This document shows, piece by piece, positions 1 to 6,096 of a stretch of DNA of 12,748 bases. The notes below the pieces were generated by a model. That model was not told the DNA's origin. It ran no database searches and worked only from the letters and a program-made list of their open reading frames with translations. The DNA is taken from the NCBI GenBank assembly GCA_905372605.1, contig CAJPPQ010000025.1, forward strand, positions 1-12,748. Direction: 5' to 3'. Source of the stretch: Porphyromonadaceae bacterium. Lineage in GTDB: Bacteria; Bacteroidota; Bacteroidia; Bacteroidales; Paludibacteraceae. Within the stretch, counting starts at the first letter, position 1, and every line of letters starts with the position of its first letter. The position numbers and the translations under genes were made by a program.

Positions 1-51
1 CAAAAGAGCGTTCCACACCAATCCCGCATTAGTTCCTATTTTATCTTTCAT
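1..51 (-). CDS. Winged helix-turn-helix protein (DUF2582-like), N-terminal fragment
   Basis: Only the first 17 codons are in the window; the gene continues past the left edge. The visible protein begins MKDKIGTNAGLVWNALL. This matches my memory of the start of small Bacteroidota winged-helix proteins (DUF2582 type), which open with a short charged stretch and then a G-x-NAG-x-VW motif. Members are thought to bind DNA, but their targets are generally unknown. The ATG is preceded by an A/T-rich leader and a TATCTTTG box 43 bases upstream on the same strand, which supports this start. With so little sequence, the family call rests on the NAG-VW motif alone. Confidence 0.55.
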   Translation of the reverse strand, partial: MKDKIGTNAGLVWNALL

Positions 52-94
52 AATGATATTGATTTATTGAATTAGACAAAAATATTATTTGCCA

Positions 95-102
95 CAAAGA
101 TA
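95..102 (-). promoter_or_regulatory. -7 promoter box TATCTTTG for the winged-helix gene
   Basis: On the minus strand the bases read TATCTTTG, a full match to the Bacteroidota -7 consensus TAnnTTTG, 43 bases before the ATG at 51. A TTTG lies further upstream at 118-121, but the 15-base gap is shorter than the usual spacing, so the -33 element is uncertain. It faces away from the plus-strand box at 168-175, making this a divergent promoter region. Confidence 0.5.
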
Positions 103-167
103 ATACATTTTATTGAACAAAAAAATCGCATTTTCGATTTTCTATCGTTATTGTGGAAAAATATTCA

Positions 168-175
168 TAACTTTG
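168..175 (+). promoter_or_regulatory. -7 promoter box TAACTTTG for the acidic protein/GT2 unit
   Basis: TAACTTTG matches the Bacteroidota -7 consensus and ends 36 bases before the ATG at 212. A start site near 182 would give a leader of about 30 bases. A TTG at 151-153 could be the -33 element but is closer than usual. The box lies inside the longer open frame that begins at 113, which argues for the downstream start at 212. Confidence 0.5.
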
Positions 176-211
176 GACTTTATTTTTATAAAGTATTTGA
201 GAAACATTATT

Positions 212-550
212 ATGAACGACGAAAAAGATTTGATAGAGTTCGACGACAATGAAGCCATACGCTTTATACACAATACTCTTACCGACGAACAAAAGCAGCG
301 TATCGACGACGATACCATACAATACGTACTCGACCTTATCTGCGAGTATTACGACCAAAACGGTCTTATCGAAGAAGATACCGTCGACGAAGCTGAGATA
401 GCCGAAGACGATATTTTTAATTTTGTTAGTAGTTTGGCGAGCAAAGAAGGTATAATAAATGTCTCCGACGACGATATAAAGACTATCCTCGACGGAGAGT
501 ATAAATATGGATTAAGTATCGGTATATATTCCGATGTAGACGAACAATAG
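212..550 (+). CDS. Small acidic protein of unknown function
   Basis: This is a 112-residue cytoplasmic protein with no signal peptide or membrane segment. It is very rich in Asp and Glu (for example LIEFDDNEA near residue 7 and EEDTVDEAEIAEDD around 54-67) and appears mostly helical. It looks like a conserved small Bacteroidales protein seen beside other genes, but I cannot assign a domain or function. An open frame extends upstream to 113. I chose the ATG at 212 because the -7 box at 168-175 would fall inside the longer version, and the extra 33 residues have a different, hydrophobic and Phe/Ile-rich composition typical of translated A/T-rich leader. The GT2 glycosyltransferase starts 16 bases after its stop, so the two are probably cotranscribed. 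Confidence 0.75.
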   Translation: MNDEKDLIEFDDNEAIRFIHNTLTDEQKQRIDDDTIQYVLDLICEYYDQNGLIEEDTVDEAEIAEDDIFNFVSSLASKEGIINVSDDDIKTILDGEYKYGLSIGIYSDVDEQ

Positions 551-566
551 AAATCAACCAACCTAT

Positions 567-1580
567 ATGAAAACGGCAGTAGTAATATTGAACTACAACG
601 GGAAACACTTTCTGGAGCAGTTTCTGCCCAACGTTGTAGAGCTATCGGGCGAAGCGGAAATAGTAGTTGCCGACAATGCGTCGTCCGACGACTCTGTGGA
701 GTTTATCAAAAAGTCGTTCCCTGGGGTAACACTGATTACATTCGACAAAAACCATGGCTATGCACAAGGCTACAACCTTGCTTTGCAGCGTCTCGACCAC
801 GAATATTTCGTCATATTAAACTCAGATATAAAAGTTACGCCCAATTGGTTGCAATACCTTGAGGAATACCTCGACCGTAATACCGACATTTCCGCACTAC
901 AACCCAAAGTGCTGAGTTACAACAAGCCCGATACGTTCGAATACGCAGGAGCGTGCGGTGGATTTATAGATTACTACGGATATCCGTTTTGTCGCGGGCG
1001 CATATTCGATTGCTTAGAGAAAGACGAAGGACAATACGACGAACCGATAGATGTAATGTGGGCTTCGGGGGCTTGCCTTGTGATACGGGCAAAAGATTTT
1101 CGTGAGGTAGGTGGATTCGATGGTAGATTTTTTGCTTATCAAGAAGAAATCGACCTATGTTGGAGGCTGCACCTGCGAGGCAAACGAATAATGTGCCTAC
1201 CAAAGTCTGTCGTATATCACGTCGGTAGCGGAGTACTCGGCAACGATAGCCCTCTGAAGACATACCTAAACTTCCGCAACAATCTGACTCTGATATACAA
1301 AAATATGCCTGCCGACAGACTCAAAAAAGTCTTGTTCGTTCGTTGGTGGCTCGATTATTTGGCGGCAATACACCTACTTGTTTCGGGTAAAATAAAAAAC
1401 GCCGCAAGCATACCGAGAGCACGGAGAGACTTTGCAAAAATCAAAGATTCGTTCGCTGCCGATAGAGAAAAAAATATCGTAGGTTCTTCGGCGTTACAAC
1501 CTAATATCGTATCTAATAAATCACTGTTATGGCAATATTACGCCAGAGGAAAGAGAAAATTTTCGGATATATTTTCTTGA
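567..1580 (+). CDS. Family 2 glycosyltransferase (rhamnosyltransferase-like)
   Basis: This 337-residue protein should transfer a sugar from a nucleotide donor to a cell-surface glycan. Its GT-A fold signs are in order: VVILNYNG at 5-12, ADNASSDDS at 35-43 for nucleotide binding, GYAQGYNLAL at 64-73, and NSD at 85-87 at the usual DxD metal site. Further on come ASGACLVIRAKDF at 166-178 and the FFAYQEEIDLCWR segment at 188-200, whose acidic residues usually include the catalytic base. The layout is that of dTDP-rhamnosyl transferases and related GT2 enzymes, but donor and acceptor cannot be read from sequence. No transmembrane helix is evident, so it probably acts at the inner face of the membrane. 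It is probably cotranscribed with the acidic protein upstream. The leader carries ATCAACCAA five bases before the ATG. Confidence 0.93.
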   Translation: MKTAVVILNYNGKHFLEQFLPNVVELSGEAEIVVADNASSDDSVEFIKKSFPGVTLITFDKNHGYAQGYNLALQRLDHEYFVILNSDIKVTPNWLQYLEEYLDRNTDISALQPKVLSYNKPDTFEYAGACGGFIDYYGYPFCRGRIFDCLEKDEGQYDEPIDVMWASGACLVIRAKDFREVGGFDGRFFAYQEEIDLCWRLHLRGKRIMCLPKSVVYHVGSGVLGNDSPLKTYLNFRNNLTLIYKNMPADRLKKVLFVRWWLDYLAAIHLLVSGKIKNAASIPRARRDFAKIKDSFAADREKNIVGSSALQPNIVSNKSLLWQYYARGKRKFSDIFS

Positions 1581-1619
1581 TTTTTATACGGACGGTGGCT
1601 TATTGATAAAAAAATAAAT

Positions 1620-1627
1620 TATCTTTG
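1620..1627 (+). promoter_or_regulatory. -7 promoter box TATCTTTG for the lipoprotein/alcohol dehydrogenase unit
   Basis: TATCTTTG is a full match to the Bacteroidota -7 consensus and ends 52 bases before the ATG at 1680. A TTG at 1603-1605 lies upstream with a shorter than usual gap. The 100-base gap after the glycosyltransferase, together with this box, suggests a new transcription unit. No terminator hairpin was seen between 1580 and 1620. Confidence 0.55.
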
Positions 1628-1679
1628 CCAATCACATAATCAAAATAATAATCAACCAATTTAAAATCAAAAAAATCTT

Positions 1680-2183
1680 ATGAGAAAATCAATTGTATTT
1701 TTAAGTTTCGTGGCTGCTATAGCCATGTGGTCTTGTGGCGGTAAAAATACTCAAAGCGAAGGCGAATGTCAAGACTCTACCGCCATGAAGCAAGAGTGCC
1801 AAAAAGAGTGTGCCGACAAAGACGCTATCCTCGAAAAGTGGGCTAAATTCGACTCACTTACGGTAGAAGAGCAAGAGGCTCTACTGGCTAAACGTGCAGA
1901 ATGTTTCGCCAAGAAAAAAGCTGCTGCCGAATCGGAAATGAGTGCCTCTGTGAAGAAAGTTATGACCGAAGTAGATGCCGAATGGGCTAAGTTCGAAAAA
2001 ATGACTATCTCCGAAAAGAAAGCATTTTTCGACAAAGTATACGAACTCATGACAAAGGCGAAAGGTGAATGTGCCAACGCCGAAAAGAAAGAGTGCTCCA
2101 AAGAAAAAGCCTGCTGCAAGGATGGTGGAAAGAAAGAGTGTTCCAAAGACGGCGGCAAAAAAGATTGCTGCAACAAGAAATAA
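1680..2183 (+). CDS. Cys/Lys-rich lipoprotein with internal duplication
   Basis: This is a 167-residue lipoprotein of unknown function. Residues 1-18 form a signal peptide and C19 (MWSC, then GG) is the likely lipidated cysteine. The mature part is highly charged and predicted helical. It contains two copies of a roughly 28-residue unit, starting WAKFDSLT at 54 and WAKFEKMT at 102, with about 11 identical positions. The C-terminal tail from residue 129 is packed with Lys and Cys: C131, C139, C145-C146, C154 and C163-C164, in a second imperfect repeat built on KKECSK. Eleven cysteines besides C19 are unusual for an exported protein and could bind metal or form disulfides; that is inference. 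It has its own promoter and lies 31 bases before an alcohol dehydrogenase that needs zinc. A 153-residue frame on the opposite strand is a shadow. Confidence 0.82.
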   Translation: MRKSIVFLSFVAAIAMWSCGGKNTQSEGECQDSTAMKQECQKECADKDAILEKWAKFDSLTVEEQEALLAKRAECFAKKKAAAESEMSASVKKVMTEVDAEWAKFEKMTISEKKAFFDKVYELMTKAKGECANAEKKECSKEKACCKDGGKKECSKDGGKKDCCNKK

Positions 2184-2214
2184 TATTTTGTATTACACTC
2201 AAAAATCAACCAAT

Positions 2215-3270
2215 ATGAAAGCATTTGCAATGTTAGGATTGGATAAAGTAGGTCTTATCGAAAAAGATAGACCTACTTGCGGTCCGTACGATGCTATTTG
2301 TCGCCCACTGGCTATCTCTCCATGTACGTCTGACGTACATACGGTATGGGAACACGCATTAGGCGACAGGCAAAATCTTATACTCGGGCACGAAGCCTCT
2401 GCCGAAGTAGTAGAGGTGGGTAACTTGGTAAAAGATTTCAAACCGGGCGATAAGGTGATAGTACCCGCTATTACACCCGATTGGATGGCGGTAGAGTCAC
2501 AGTCGGGATTTTCGATGCATTCTCACGGTATGCTCAACGGCTGGAAGTTCTCGAACATCAAAGACGGGGTCTTTGCCGAGTTTTTCCACGTCAACGAAGC
2601 CGATGGCAATTTGGCTCATCTGCCGAAAGAGATAAGCATAGAAAACGCTGTAATGCTGTCGGATATGGTACCGACAGGTTTCCACGGAGCTAACCTTGCC
2701 GAAGTGGAACATGGCGATATCGTGGTAGTAATCGGTATCGGTCCTGTAGGGCTGATGGCTGTTGCGGGAGCTGTATTACGCGGAGCTTCACGCCTATTTG
2801 CCGTTGGCTCTCGTCCTATATGTCAGGATGTAGCTAAATTCTATGGTGCTACCGATATCATCAATTATCACGACGGCAATATTGTGGCTCAAATAAAAGA
2901 CGCTATGGGCGGCAAGCCTGTAGATAAAGTCATAATTGCAGGCGGCGACAACGATACGTTCGGACAAGCTGTCGATATGGTGAAACCGGGCGGCATCGTC
3001 TCTAACGTAAATTATCTCGGCGAAGGCGATTATATCAAGATACCTCGCGTAAGTTGGGGGCTGGGAATGGGACACAAACGTATCGTAGGCGGCTTAATGC
3101 CCGGAGGACGTAAGAATATGGAGTTTCTGGCACGCCTCATGCAGTATGGTAGACTCGATGTAAGCCCGATGCTTACTCATAAGTTCCACTCTTTCGACGA
3201 CGTAGAAAAAGCTCTTATGCTTATGAGAAACAAACCTAAAGACCTGATAAAACCTATTGTGGTGTTATAA
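2215..3270 (+). CDS. NADP-dependent secondary alcohol dehydrogenase (T. brockii type)
   Basis: This is a zinc-dependent medium-chain dehydrogenase of 351 residues, close in length and sequence to the Thermoanaerobacter brockii and Clostridium beijerinckii enzymes, which interconvert secondary alcohols and ketones with NADP(H). The catalytic zinc ligands of that class are at the same positions: C37, H59 and D150, with E60 beside them (GHE at 58-60). The Rossmann glycine motif GIGPVG is at 174-179. G198, S199, R200 and Y218, the residues that bind the 2'-phosphate of NADP in the T. brockii enzyme, are all kept, so NADP preference is well supported. It is cytosolic. The open frame extends upstream to 2065 inside the lipoprotein gene, but homology begins at MKAFAML, at the ATG at 2215, one base after an ATCAACCAA motif. 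It probably shares a promoter with the lipoprotein and ends at the terminator at 3306-3343. Confidence 0.93.
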   Translation: MKAFAMLGLDKVGLIEKDRPTCGPYDAICRPLAISPCTSDVHTVWEHALGDRQNLILGHEASAEVVEVGNLVKDFKPGDKVIVPAITPDWMAVESQSGFSMHSHGMLNGWKFSNIKDGVFAEFFHVNEADGNLAHLPKEISIENAVMLSDMVPTGFHGANLAEVEHGDIVVVIGIGPVGLMAVAGAVLRGASRLFAVGSRPICQDVAKFYGATDIINYHDGNIVAQIKDAMGGKPVDKVIIAGGDNDTFGQAVDMVKPGGIVSNVNYLGEGDYIKIPRVSWGLGMGHKRIVGGLMPGGRKNMEFLARLMQYGRLDVSPMLTHKFHSFDDVEKALMLMRNKPKDLIKPIVVL

Positions 3271-3305
3271 TAATCTCCGATTTTAATCAGATTACAAAAA
3301 ATAAA

Positions 3306-3343
3306 CCCGACAAATCGACCTCCGTATTTGTCGGGATTTTTTT
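3306..3343 (+). terminator. Rho-independent terminator after the alcohol dehydrogenase
   Basis: CCCGACAAAT at 3306-3315 pairs perfectly with ATTTGTCGGG at 3326-3335 around a 10-base loop, and is followed by seven T residues at 3337-3343. It lies 35 bases past the stop codon and closes the lipoprotein/dehydrogenase unit. Confidence 0.9.
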
Positions 3344-3640
3344 AGTTATTTGTAGTTAAACATAGGTTCTTGCAGTCTTTTTGAGGCTATTTTACCCATC
3401 CAGATTACTTATCACCCCCGTCAAAGCTACTTTTACCATCATAAAAGTACTTTTATGCCCGAGAAGATAGTTTTCATATGTCAGAAAAGAGTTTTTTCTT
3501 CAAAAAAGTTTATACTCATTAAACACACACAAGAATGCGAGTTCACAATATATTAATAGTATATTCACCCTCTACGATATGTGTCTCTAAGAAGATAAAT
3601 GAAGTCCGCTTTTTACTCTCGCTTACTCATTCTTTTTTAC
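3344..3640. other. Gene-free stretch upstream of lpxH
   Basis: About 300 bases with no convincing gene. It contains a degenerate 20-bp periodic repeat (3421-3500) and, further on, an A/T-rich inverted repeat pairing AATATA at 3547-3552 with TATATT at 3560-3565. A 49-codon frame from 3535 to 3684 runs over the lpxH promoter and start and has no sign of being coding. Confidence 0.6.
3421..3500. repeat. Degenerate 20-bp tandem repeat with palindromic core
   Basis: Three units at 3421-3440, 3441-3460 and 3461-3480 sit in exact 20-base register, each with a TTTT run at its eleventh base (3431, 3451, 3471). A fourth, weaker unit follows with the T run at 3492. The units share a plan of an A-rich left half, a short G/C-containing centre (GCTAC, GTAC, GATAG, AGAG) and a T-rich right half. 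The second unit carries a perfect 18-bp palindrome, CATAAAAGTACTTTTATG at 3440-3457. A related motif, TATTTTACCCATC, occurs at 3388-3400 and may be a further decayed copy. The role is unknown: it could be an array of operator sites, a curved-DNA element or a dispersed intergenic repeat. Confidence 0.6.
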
Positions 3641-3648
3641 TACCTTTG
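3641..3648 (+). promoter_or_regulatory. -7 promoter box TACCTTTG for lpxH
   Basis: TACCTTTG matches the Bacteroidota -7 consensus and ends 28 bases before the ATG at 3677. No clear TTG is seen at the -33 distance. Its place inside the longer open frame from 3599 shows that the upstream ATG is not the start. Confidence 0.5.
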
Positions 3649-3676
3649 TCGGCGATTACGAATAAAATATTCTTAT

Positions 3677-4417
3677 ATGCCTAAATATTACTTTTTGTCA
3701 GACGCACATATCGGTACTCGGATAGTAGCCGACAGCAGAGAGCACGAACAAAGACTTGTATCGTGGCTAGATACCGTCAGACACGATGCTACCGAAATAT
3801 TTTTGGTAGGCGATATTTTCGACTTCTGGTTCGAGTATAGCAGGTGTGTACCAAAAGGTTATTGCCGTCTGCTGGGGAAGTTGGCAGAGCTCACAGATAG
3901 CGGAATAAAAATACATTTCTTCATCGGCAACCACGACCTATGGACTTTCGGATATTTAGAACAAGAGATAGGACTGCAAGTGTACAAAACACCTCAGATA
4001 TTTGAATTGATGGGGCTTAAATTTTTCATCACACACGGCGACGGCATCAACGACGAGAGTCGCATATTTCGTATCTCACGCAGACTATTTCATAGCAAAG
4101 TGATGCAAAGATGTTTCGCTGCCATACACCCCGATATAGGTATCGCGATAGCTCGTCGGATGAGCAACAACAACCGCAAGAAACATTCATACATAGAGTA
4201 TAAAGGAGAAAACGATGAGCCCTTAGTAACTTTTGCCAAAAACTATACCGATACTCACATCGATTATTTTATTTTCGGACACCGACATATCGTATTGAAT
4301 CTTCAAATACCCTCAGGAAGCCACATAGTAATATTAGGCGATTTTTACGAGGAATTTTCTTATGCCGTCTTAGACGAAAACGGATTTTCCATAGAAAACT
4401 TCAATGCCAATCGATAG
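3677..4417 (+). CDS. lpxH: UDP-2,3-diacylglucosamine diphosphatase
   Basis: This 246-residue calcineurin-like metallophosphoesterase should cleave UDP-2,3-diacylglucosamine to lipid X and UMP, the fourth step of lipid A synthesis, at the inner face of the cytoplasmic membrane. The two-metal site motifs are all present: D9-x-H11 (SDAH), GDIFD at 45-49, GNHD at 84-87, HGD at 120-122 and GHRH at 201-204. Its length is close to that of E. coli LpxH. I start it at the ATG at 3677 (MPKYYFLSDAH) because homology begins there and the promoter box at 3641-3648 lies inside the longer frame that begins at 3599. The 3' end overlaps the 3' end of ung on the other strand by 17 bases. The family is certain; LpxH over a related phosphoesterase is likely from motif layout and length. 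Confidence 0.88.
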   Translation: MPKYYFLSDAHIGTRIVADSREHEQRLVSWLDTVRHDATEIFLVGDIFDFWFEYSRCVPKGYCRLLGKLAELTDSGIKIHFFIGNHDLWTFGYLEQEIGLQVYKTPQIFELMGLKFFITHGDGINDESRIFRISRRLFHSKVMQRCFAAIHPDIGIAIARRMSNNNRKKHSYIEYKGENDEPLVTFAKNYTDTHIDYFIFGHRHIVLNLQIPSGSHIVILGDFYEEFSYAVLDENGFSIENFNANR

Positions 4418-5069
4418 GCTTGAGTCCCTTATCGGTAAGCCAACGATTGGTTTTGCTGAAATGCTTATTGCCAAACCAATAACCTTTATTGGCACTCATA
4501 GGCGAAGGGTGTCCCGACTCTAAAACCAAATGTTTGCTACGGTCTATCTGTGCTCCTTTTTGTTTCGCATAATTACCCCACAATAAGAATACGACATCTC
4601 TCTTCTTTTCCGATATAGCCTCTATTACGGCATCTGTAAATTGCTCCCAACCTTTATTTTGGTGAGAACCTGCCAATCCTGCCTTTACCGTAAGTGTAGC
4701 ATTGAGCAGTAATACCCCCTGACGACTCCAACGAGCCAGATTACCGCTTGGAAACGGTCGTATGCCTAAGTCGTCGGTTATCTCTCGGTATATATTTATT
4801 AATGAGGGTGGTAGTGGTATTCCGTCGTTTACAGAGAAACATAGGCCACAAGCCTGTCCTGCTCCGTGGTATGGGTCTTGCCCCAATATTACCACTTTGG
4901 TCTCAGAAAACGAGCACGAATCGAAAGCATTGAATATAAGCGAAGCAGGAGGATATATGATACAAGTCCTATACTCCTGCCGTACAAAGTCTGTCAGTTG
5001 CTCGAAGTATGGCTTATCGAACTCCGCTTGCAAAACCTCTTTCCACGAATGCTCGATTCGTACATCCAT
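4401..5069 (-). CDS. ung: Uracil-DNA glycosylase, family 1
   Basis: This 222-residue enzyme removes uracil from DNA and begins base-excision repair. The family 1 signatures are complete: GQDPYHG at 63-69 with the catalytic D65, LLNATLTV at 121-128 with the uracil-recognising N123, and HPSPMS at 187-192 with the catalytic H187. An open frame runs on to 5138, but that extension would overlap the bactofilin gene. The ATG at 5069 (MDVRIEHSW) gives normal family length and leaves 13 bases after the bactofilin stop. It is probably the last gene of a lipoprotein-bactofilin-ung operon. Its stop codon lies inside the end of lpxH on the opposite strand. Confidence 0.96.
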   Translation of the reverse strand: MDVRIEHSWKEVLQAEFDKPYFEQLTDFVRQEYRTCIIYPPASLIFNAFDSCSFSETKVVILGQDPYHGAGQACGLCFSVNDGIPLPPSLINIYREITDDLGIRPFPSGNLARWSRQGVLLLNATLTVKAGLAGSHQNKGWEQFTDAVIEAISEKKRDVVFLLWGNYAKQKGAQIDRSKHLVLESGHPSPMSANKGYWFGNKHFSKTNRWLTDKGLKPIDWH

Positions 5070-5082
5070 AATAGTTTGTCTG

Positions 5083-5448
5083 TTACGATGGTTGCTGGGT
5101 TTTATTGATCGTCTTGCAATTACCCTCGAATATGGCATTGGGCTCTATTGCAAGTACCGATGTATTGAGGTTACCTCTCACATTAGCAGTAGATTTCAGC
5201 GATAGCAGACTATCGGCAAATATATCGCCTACCACAGTACCCATAATATCTATATTGTCGCAAACGATATTACCTGTTACTACACCGGTCTGCCCCACTA
5301 TCACTTTACTTGATGCATTGATATTACCATTTATCTCGCCTTCGATACGGATATCAGATTCCAGCGATATAGTTCCTTCGAGTTTGGTACCAAGAGCTAT
5401 AATATTGTGGCTCGATACTTCTGATTTGTTCTTTTCTTTTTTACTCAT
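5083..5448 (-). CDS. Bactofilin (polymer-forming cytoskeletal protein)
   Basis: This is a 121-residue bactofilin (DUF583 family). Bactofilins self-assemble without nucleotide into filaments or sheets on the inner membrane and often help place cell-wall or envelope machinery. The pattern is typical: a short charged N-terminal tail (MSKKEKNKSE), then a right-handed beta-helix core of about 17-107 made of short repeats ending in hydrophobic residues and Gly/Asn. RIEGEINGNI at 34-43 is the family hallmark. There is no transmembrane segment. A short polar tail (CKTINKTQQPS) ends the protein. It lies 21 bases after a small lipoprotein gene and 13 bases before ung, so all three are probably cotranscribed. 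Confidence 0.93.
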   Translation of the reverse strand: MSKKEKNKSEVSSHNIIALGTKLEGTISLESDIRIEGEINGNINASSKVIVGQTGVVTGNIVCDNIDIMGTVVGDIFADSLLSLKSTANVRGNLNTSVLAIEPNAIFEGNCKTINKTQQPS

Positions 5449-5469
5449 AACACACTATTAATTAATATA

Positions 5470-5922
5470 TTACAACATTATTTTCATCAAAAAGTGAATT
5501 GTACCCGGATCGGGATTGGCTCTTTTGAAATCGGAATAAGTAACAAATATCGTAACCTTTCCTATAGAGTATTCACAATCTATTGTCTCCGTGTATCTTA
5601 CTACATTCCCTCCCTCTAATGCCTCCTTGTGACGTACACTTGGAAGAGGAATCAGCGAAGAAGTATTATCGGAGTTATACACCTCCATATATGTAACTAT
5701 CAACGCATTATCATAAACATTTTTGGTTATTTCAGGCATATCTATCTCAGCAAAATAGTAATTGTTGTTGGGTTTATTAGTATATTGCCACGAGCCGGTA
5801 GGTACCTCCAAATCTTTAATTATCTTAGGTACAGGCTTTTCTATTATTCTATCCACATAAACCGTACGCTCGCACGATATAAATAATACGCATAAGATAG
5901 GCAAAATCAATAGTTTTTTCAT
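5470..5922 (-). CDS. Small lipoprotein of unknown function
   Basis: This is a 150-residue predicted lipoprotein. The signal peptide MKKLLILPILCVLFIS is followed by the likely lipidated C17. After a short linker, the mature part looks like a single beta-rich domain: a WQY motif near 45, YYFAEIDMPEITKNVYDN around 55-72, a YTETIDCEYSIGKVTIFVTYSDF segment in the last third, and a final PGTIHFLMKIML. This arrangement is common among small Bacteroidota lipoproteins of unknown role; I cannot name a function. The mature protein begins C-E-R and carries no obvious acidic surface-export signal. It is probably the first gene of an operon with bactofilin and ung, driven by the promoter box at 5952-5959. 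Confidence 0.8.
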   Translation of the reverse strand: MKKLLILPILCVLFISCERTVYVDRIIEKPVPKIIKDLEVPTGSWQYTNKPNNNYYFAEIDMPEITKNVYDNALIVTYMEVYNSDNTSSLIPLPSVRHKEALEGGNVVRYTETIDCEYSIGKVTIFVTYSDFKRANPDPGTIHFLMKIML

Positions 5923-5951
5923 ATATCATCTATTTTTTTATTCGTCAAGTG

Positions 5952-5959
5952 CAAAAGTA
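5952..5959 (-). promoter_or_regulatory. -7 promoter box TACTTTTG for the lipoprotein-bactofilin-ung operon
   Basis: On the minus strand the bases read TACTTTTG, matching TAnnTTTG, 29 bases before the ATG at 5922. A TTTG lies upstream at 5985-5988, further away than the usual -33 spacing. The surrounding sequence is A/T-rich. Confidence 0.45.
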
Positions 5960-6063
5960 ATAATTATTTTAGTTTTAGCCATAACAAACAATCGGAATAT
6001 CCTAGAAATATATTAAGTAATAATATATCTCAAAAAATGAATCTTGATATTGAAACTACTATG

Positions 6064-6096
6064 CACATAAAAACTATATATGTGTTTATAAACATA
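6064..6096 (-). terminator. Possible weak terminator after the helix-hairpin-helix gene
   Basis: Directly after the stop codon, the minus-strand transcript can fold the palindrome TGTTTATAAACA (6083-6094), and downstream it reads ATAGTTTTTATG. CACATA at 6064-6069 can also pair with TATGTG at 6079-6084. The stems are A/T-only or nearly so and would be weak. Confidence 0.3.

Noticed and set aside
113..211. Upstream extension of the small acidic protein to an ATG at 113
   Set aside because: It would contain the promoter box at 168-175, and the added residues have the composition of translated A/T-rich leader.
2065..2214. Upstream extension of the alcohol dehydrogenase into the lipoprotein gene
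   Set aside because: The family's conserved start is MKAFAML at 2215; the extension is an out-of-frame reading of the Cys/Lys-rich tail.
1769..2230. 153-residue open frame antisense to the lipoprotein
   Set aside because: It mirrors the repetitive Lys/Glu/Cys codons of the lipoprotein and shows no independent features; the plus strand has the signal peptide, lipobox and promoter.
3421..3500. CRISPR array
   Set aside because: The 20-bp units abut without unique spacers and differ from one another, so this is not a CRISPR array.
3599..3676. Upstream extension of lpxH to an ATG at 3599
   Set aside because: The -7 box at 3641-3648 lies within it, and homology begins at 3677.
3535..3684. 49-codon open frame ahead of lpxH
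   Set aside because: It runs over the lpxH promoter and start codon, has no recognisable motif, and is Leu/Ser/Ile-rich as expected from non-coding sequence.
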